DNA of 64,000 nucleotides from Paracamarosporium sp. OC-R06-R3 (Eukaryota; Ascomycota; Dothideomycetes; Pleosporales; Didymosphaeriaceae), in assembly GCA_019828545.1 (NCBI GenBank), contig JACVRA010000071.1:124001-188000 (forward strand), written 5' to 3'. Both the position numbers and the translations under genes were made by a program. The notes beneath the pieces were generated by a model. The model saw nothing but the letters and a program-made list of their open reading frames with translations. It did not search any database and had not been told where the DNA came from. Shown here in pieces: positions 60,450 to 64,000 of this stretch. Every line of letters starts with the position of its first letter. Within the stretch, counting starts at the first letter, position 1.

Positions 60450-61844
60450 ATGGCGACACAACAAAGCAACACAAACCCCGGCGGCGGCAGAGGCGGCGCT
60501 GGCGGGGCTTATGAAGTACCGCCTCGCTTTGTTAACCAACTAACTGGCTCTCAAATCAAGAGAGCCCTCCAAACGACCGGCGTCCACCCAACGCGGCACA
60601 AGGATTGCCTGCGCTGTTGGCAGAAGAAATCGCCGAACCATCGAGCGAACTGGCTCGACTGCCCCGCGAAATGCGGATGGTGCAACGAACGTGTTCACCG
60701 CGGTCAATCATGTCCGAACTGGACCAAATTCTTCAATGATAACTGGTGGCACGACCACGCAAGTATGAGCCGAAATGGCGCGCTTGCGGGTCGATACACC
60801 TACCAAAATCTACCCTCAAACAACCCTGGTCCAGCAGGTAATCCCAACCTTGCTCAAGCTTACCACGAAGGTATGGAAGCAGGTCTTGCCCAAAACTCTA
60901 GTTTCAACCACAATCCCGTTACCGACAACGGTATCAACTTGGTAATCGTGTGTGCTCTCGCCCTAGGTGGTTGCAATTTCTTCGGTACACAACGTACCAA
61001 CTTCAGCTCAATTGCTGACAGTATGCCCAACCCTTACGACGAACGTCGTCTGGTTCCCAATTCTTGTGGCAGCAACTATCGTCAGCAGCCCGCGAATTTC
61101 CACGGCGGTAAAGCTAACCCCAACAACATCCCTGTAGGCAAATCACGTCCTAGAGGTCAAAGCCAACGTCACGATAACCCCGAGCAAGAAGGCGGGATGG
61201 TGGCAATCATGCAGATCGTCAGAGAGAAACGACGAGGTGCCGATGCTGATATGGCCGGTATTGAACCAGCGGTAGAAACTCCGCAAGCTAACAACAATTC
61301 GCTCGCTATTATGCCTGCTACTGCTGACAAACGTTTGCCAGCGCAAATCGTGAACGCAGCCACAGAGCATCGCACGTCGAACCTTGACCCACACATAGAA
61401 GATCAACTCCGCGCCATCGCCAGGCAAATTATCGTTGTCAAATCTCAAACAAGCCAACTTGGTGTTGCAGAAGCTCAGCGTCGAGTTGCCGAGTTAACGG
61501 CAAGAATAGTAGAAATTTCTACGATTAGGCCGCAGCCTGAAATAAGCGCGCAACAGCAAGGATACAATGCTGATGAAACCTTCGCTGGACCGCTGAATCG
61601 TGCGGCTCCGGTGTCGACTATCTGTGGCCCGAACATAGGACCTAAAAGATTTGTTAGACTAAGCTCTGAGACGACAGCTCTAGACGCATCAAATATCACG
61701 CTGGATACGGCGCCTCCAGAGATTTTGGAGGATGATAATAGCATCGAAAAGGAAGATGCTCCCAATCTCACAAACAATGAGAAACAGTATTGGTCGGACG
61801 ACGAGCCAGAAATCGACCCGTCGAAGTCCGAGCAGATAACATAG
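60450..61844 (+). CDS. Orphan protein with Cys/His zinc-knuckle-like motif
   Basis: Intronless frame of 464 aa from Met at 60450 (in-frame Met at 60387 would add 21 residues). The N-terminus is Gly/Gln-rich. Residues about 55-90 carry a dense Cys/His pattern (CLRCW, H, C, C, CGWC, H, C), suggesting one or two zinc knuckles and hence nucleic-acid binding. The remainder is Asn/Gln/Pro-rich, with a helical region near residue 330-370 (RRVAELTARIVEI) and an acidic tail. Knuckles of this sort occur in retrotransposon Gag proteins and in fungal single-copy genes. No protease, reverse transcriptase, integrase or LTR is seen nearby. A short hydrophobic stretch near residue 170 (NLVIVCALALGGC) may contain an unrecognised intron. 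Function unknown. Confidence 0.55.
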   Translation: MATQQSNTNPGGGRGGAGGAYEVPPRFVNQLTGSQIKRALQTTGVHPTRHKDCLRCWQKKSPNHRANWLDCPAKCGWCNERVHRGQSCPNWTKFFNDNWWHDHASMSRNGALAGRYTYQNLPSNNPGPAGNPNLAQAYHEGMEAGLAQNSSFNHNPVTDNGINLVIVCALALGGCNFFGTQRTNFSSIADSMPNPYDERRLVPNSCGSNYRQQPANFHGGKANPNNIPVGKSRPRGQSQRHDNPEQEGGMVAIMQIVREKRRGADADMAGIEPAVETPQANNNSLAIMPATADKRLPAQIVNAATEHRTSNLDPHIEDQLRAIARQIIVVKSQTSQLGVAEAQRRVAELTARIVEISTIRPQPEISAQQQGYNADETFAGPLNRAAPVSTICGPNIGPKRFVRLSSETTALDASNITLDTAPPEILEDDNSIEKEDAPNLTNNEKQYWSDDEPEIDPSKSEQIT

Positions 61845-62102
61845 GTTTTTTTTTTCAAATCTGAATTTTTCTTAACGGCTTTCTAATCCGAATCTGGGTG
61901 ATGTGTGATGTTTGTGATATGTGAAGTCCAAGCCGTGTTAATCCTTTGCTGCAGTTGAATGTACCATATATTGATGTAGTCTACTTGTCTCATGTAGCAC
62001 ACAAGGATTTATAGGATCGTAATGGTTAATAGGAATGGATATTACTGAATGATGCTAGGGCAGTGGTGTGTCACATCATATGCAGGAAACATTGGCACTG
62101 AA

Positions 62103-63711
62103 CTATTCCATTAAAGTTTCTATATGCCTATATAAAATATGAAAACCGCGCGGTAGAGTGTCGCGGGGAGAATCGGTTGGGCGAGAAGCCACGTAGTCCT
62201 GATACACTTTATCGTACATTGTCCACGCCTTCTTTTTGCTCATTGCCCATTTATAGGCCGCCTCAATTTCGGGCACAAGATTAGGTTCGTTCTCTTCGAA
62301 GTGGGGGCGTTTACGCTGCAAGATCTCATATGCCTCGATGGAATTTTCGACATCAGGCTTGTCTGCTTCGGCTTGCGTCAGCCATTTCTGATACTTAGCA
62401 TCAACATCTTCAATGAACTGGCGCCAAAAGTAAGCTTTGCGTCGCACAAGCTTCTTCGCGTTATTCGCTTCGAAAGGAGTGTTATCCAGTATGAACTCTG
62501 CCTTGTCCTCCCAATAATCGGCGTCTGTGTTGTGCAGACTCTCTGCATTGACACCTGGCCAGGCGAGGTTGAAACCACCGTCGAAGATTTAGGCACACAT
62601 GAAGCGGGTTGCGATAACCTCCACCCACGGGCTAAGTTCCTTGTCCTAGAGCAGGCCCACCACTTGGGGCTTGAATTTGTACTCTGATTCCGGGTACAGC
62701 ACTTTGCATGTAGCAATGAATAGGCATGCAAGCCAGTTGCTGGAATCGCCAGACCCACACTGGTTCTTGTGATTCACAGCGTCGACGGCATAGCCTACGT
62801 ACTGAGGTGGAGGCACTAGAAGTGTTTGTTTGGATTCCTGGCACTGCTTGTAGCGCCTTTTTACACCTCAAAACCAGCAGTGAAGCATATTCAGCTTCTT
62901 TTTAGAAAAGTCCTTTGTTTCGGACTGGAAATAGTGTCGATGCCCTTTGTTGGTATCTTCCTGCGTCCAGACGTAGTCGCCATCGGCAGTTCCAGCCGCG
63001 TCGATGCTAAACGCATCCTGCAAATAAAGCGGGTGTCGTTCGCCGTATGACTTCATTGATAACGCCACAGCTTTCAAATGTTGAAGCGGCATGGACTTAC
63101 CGTTCTTGTCGGTACACGTGCATACGTACACTGACGGGTGCGACTGGGCGCGGTCCATGTACAGGTCCAGCTGCTTTGCCAGATCAGTACCAGCCATTCG
63201 GCTTTGCTTGTAAGCTAGGTCAAGGTTGCCCGTAATACATTCCATAAGGCATTCATCGCCTGTAATTCCGAAGGTGGAGCAGGCTCCTTCCCACGTTCGG
63301 TCACCGTCTTCATCTCGAAGCTTTGTACCCAGAGGCGAGTCAGACATTATTTCGTCTTTCATATCAGCTTCTATGAGGGGCGTCCAACCGTCTTGCGGTA
63401 TCTTTCAAGCCAGCTCGAGGTATTTGCCAACATTGATGTTGTCAAATAGGGGAGATGAGTCAATTTCGACTCTGGAGAGAACACCTGGAACGGTGACAGT
63501 TTGTGTTTTCAGATGCTTGGAGAGAAGGAAAAGGCGGAGATGGCTCTTCCGCAGATTCACCAAGATTCTGGTGCTGGATCGTCATTTCGGTCGCTTCGTT
63601 ATCACTGTGCCGTGGGCTATTCGGCGCCGAGAAACACGCTTGTGTTTGATCGAGGAACTGAAAGTTGTCATAATCATCCTCCCAGTCACTGAGCCCCGGA
63701 GATGGAGCCAT
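62103..63711 (-). pseudogene. Decayed gene with four in-frame stops (RIP-like)
   Basis: On the minus strand a single frame reads from about 63450 to 62103 with protein-like sequence, interrupted by stops at 63405-63407 (TGA), 62868-62870 (TGA), 62646-62648 (TAG) and 62589-62591 (TAA). Each is one C-to-T step from an Arg or Gln codon (CGA, CGA, CAG, CAA), and flanking sequence stays compositionally coding. Upstream, from Met at 63711, an acidic Ser/Pro-rich segment (MAPSPGLSDWEDDYDNF) is in another frame and meets the main frame near 63460, by a frameshift or a lost intron. The protein family is not recognised. Blocks include STFGITGDECLMEC and RRKAYFWRQFIEDVDAKY. Introns covering individual stops cannot be fully excluded, but none has normal splice signals. 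Confidence 0.65.
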
Positions 63712-64000
63712 GGTGCAGTGTGGAAGAAGAACGGCTTGAACGTGGTCAGTGTTCCACATCGGGCGCGTTTATGCGTGACACGCTAACCCAAAACGCGTGA
63801 TCCCGTGATGCATGTCTTCGAAGTCCTATCTTATTAAGAATCCCCTTGTCGAATCATTGTAATATGACTTTTTTTTGCATTTGCATGGCCTGACGTATCA
63901 GAGTAGTTCTCTTTTCAGTGGAATCTCAGCTCCACAAGTCAATATACTTCTTACGTGCAAGTTTTCTCCCAATTGCTCTTCGTAACCGACCTCAAATTAT

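Overview
The window is nuclear DNA of a filamentous ascomycete. Introns are mostly 45-90 nt with GTAAGT-like donors, CTAAC/CTGAC branch sites and YAG acceptors. Gene content fits Pezizomycotina: a velvet regulator, an Uds1-type septation protein, an UstYa-like (DUF3328) protein, a fungal arylamine N-acetyltransferase and Kex2-type repeat peptides. A dothideomycete is my best guess, but it is not proven from this sequence. I reconstructed 23 protein-coding loci, most of them spliced, plus one clearly broken gene. No tRNA, CRISPR array or intact transposon was recognised. One degenerate 5S-rRNA-like relic is proposed.

Layout. 1-7 kb: an orphan three-exon gene and a flavohemoglobin. 7-17.5 kb: a repeat-rich gene-free stretch, a four-finger C2H2 regulator, an epsin and a 2EXR/DUF7730-like protein. 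18.1-22 kb: the most interesting locus, a small secreted repeat protein with Kex2 (Lys-Arg) sites, divergently facing an UstYa-family (DUF3328) membrane protein, followed by a TauD-type Fe/2-oxoglutarate oxygenase. This is the minimal architecture of a fungal dikaritin-type RiPP (ribosomally made, post-translationally modified peptide) cluster, with a core, YHGKNVVK, that I do not recognise from characterised members. 22.8-33 kb: glycerol-3-phosphate acyltransferase, GPI-anchored GH76 mannanase (Dfg5/Dcw1 type), Lso2/CCDC124-like ribosome factor and a GH27 alpha-galactosidase. 33-42.5 kb: Uds1-like coiled-coil protein, arylamine N-acetyltransferase, complex I NDUFA1 (with an apparent 4-nt micro-exon) and a MYST acetyltransferase with a PHD-like domain.

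43-54 kb: a GH43 glycosidase with nine exons, a cytochrome P450, then about 4.2 kb with no recognisable gene before a velvet-domain regulator. 55-64 kb has a more accessory character: an Hsp70-like ATPase, an unrecognised coiled-coil protein, a zinc-knuckle-like orphan and a decayed gene with four in-frame stops, each explainable by a single C-to-T change, as expected of RIP (repeat-induced point mutation).

How genes work together. Most loci are independent housekeeping or wall genes (endocytosis, lipid synthesis, wall mannan, respiration, chromatin). The secreted or wall-acting enzymes (GH76, GH27, GH43) suit a plant-associated or saprotrophic lifestyle. Only the 18-22 kb genes look like a functional unit: precursor synthesis, Kex2 cutting in the secretory pathway, modification by the UstYa protein and possibly further oxidation by the TauD-like enzyme. 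All exon boundaries come from reading splice signals and checking frame, and were not confirmed by transcripts.
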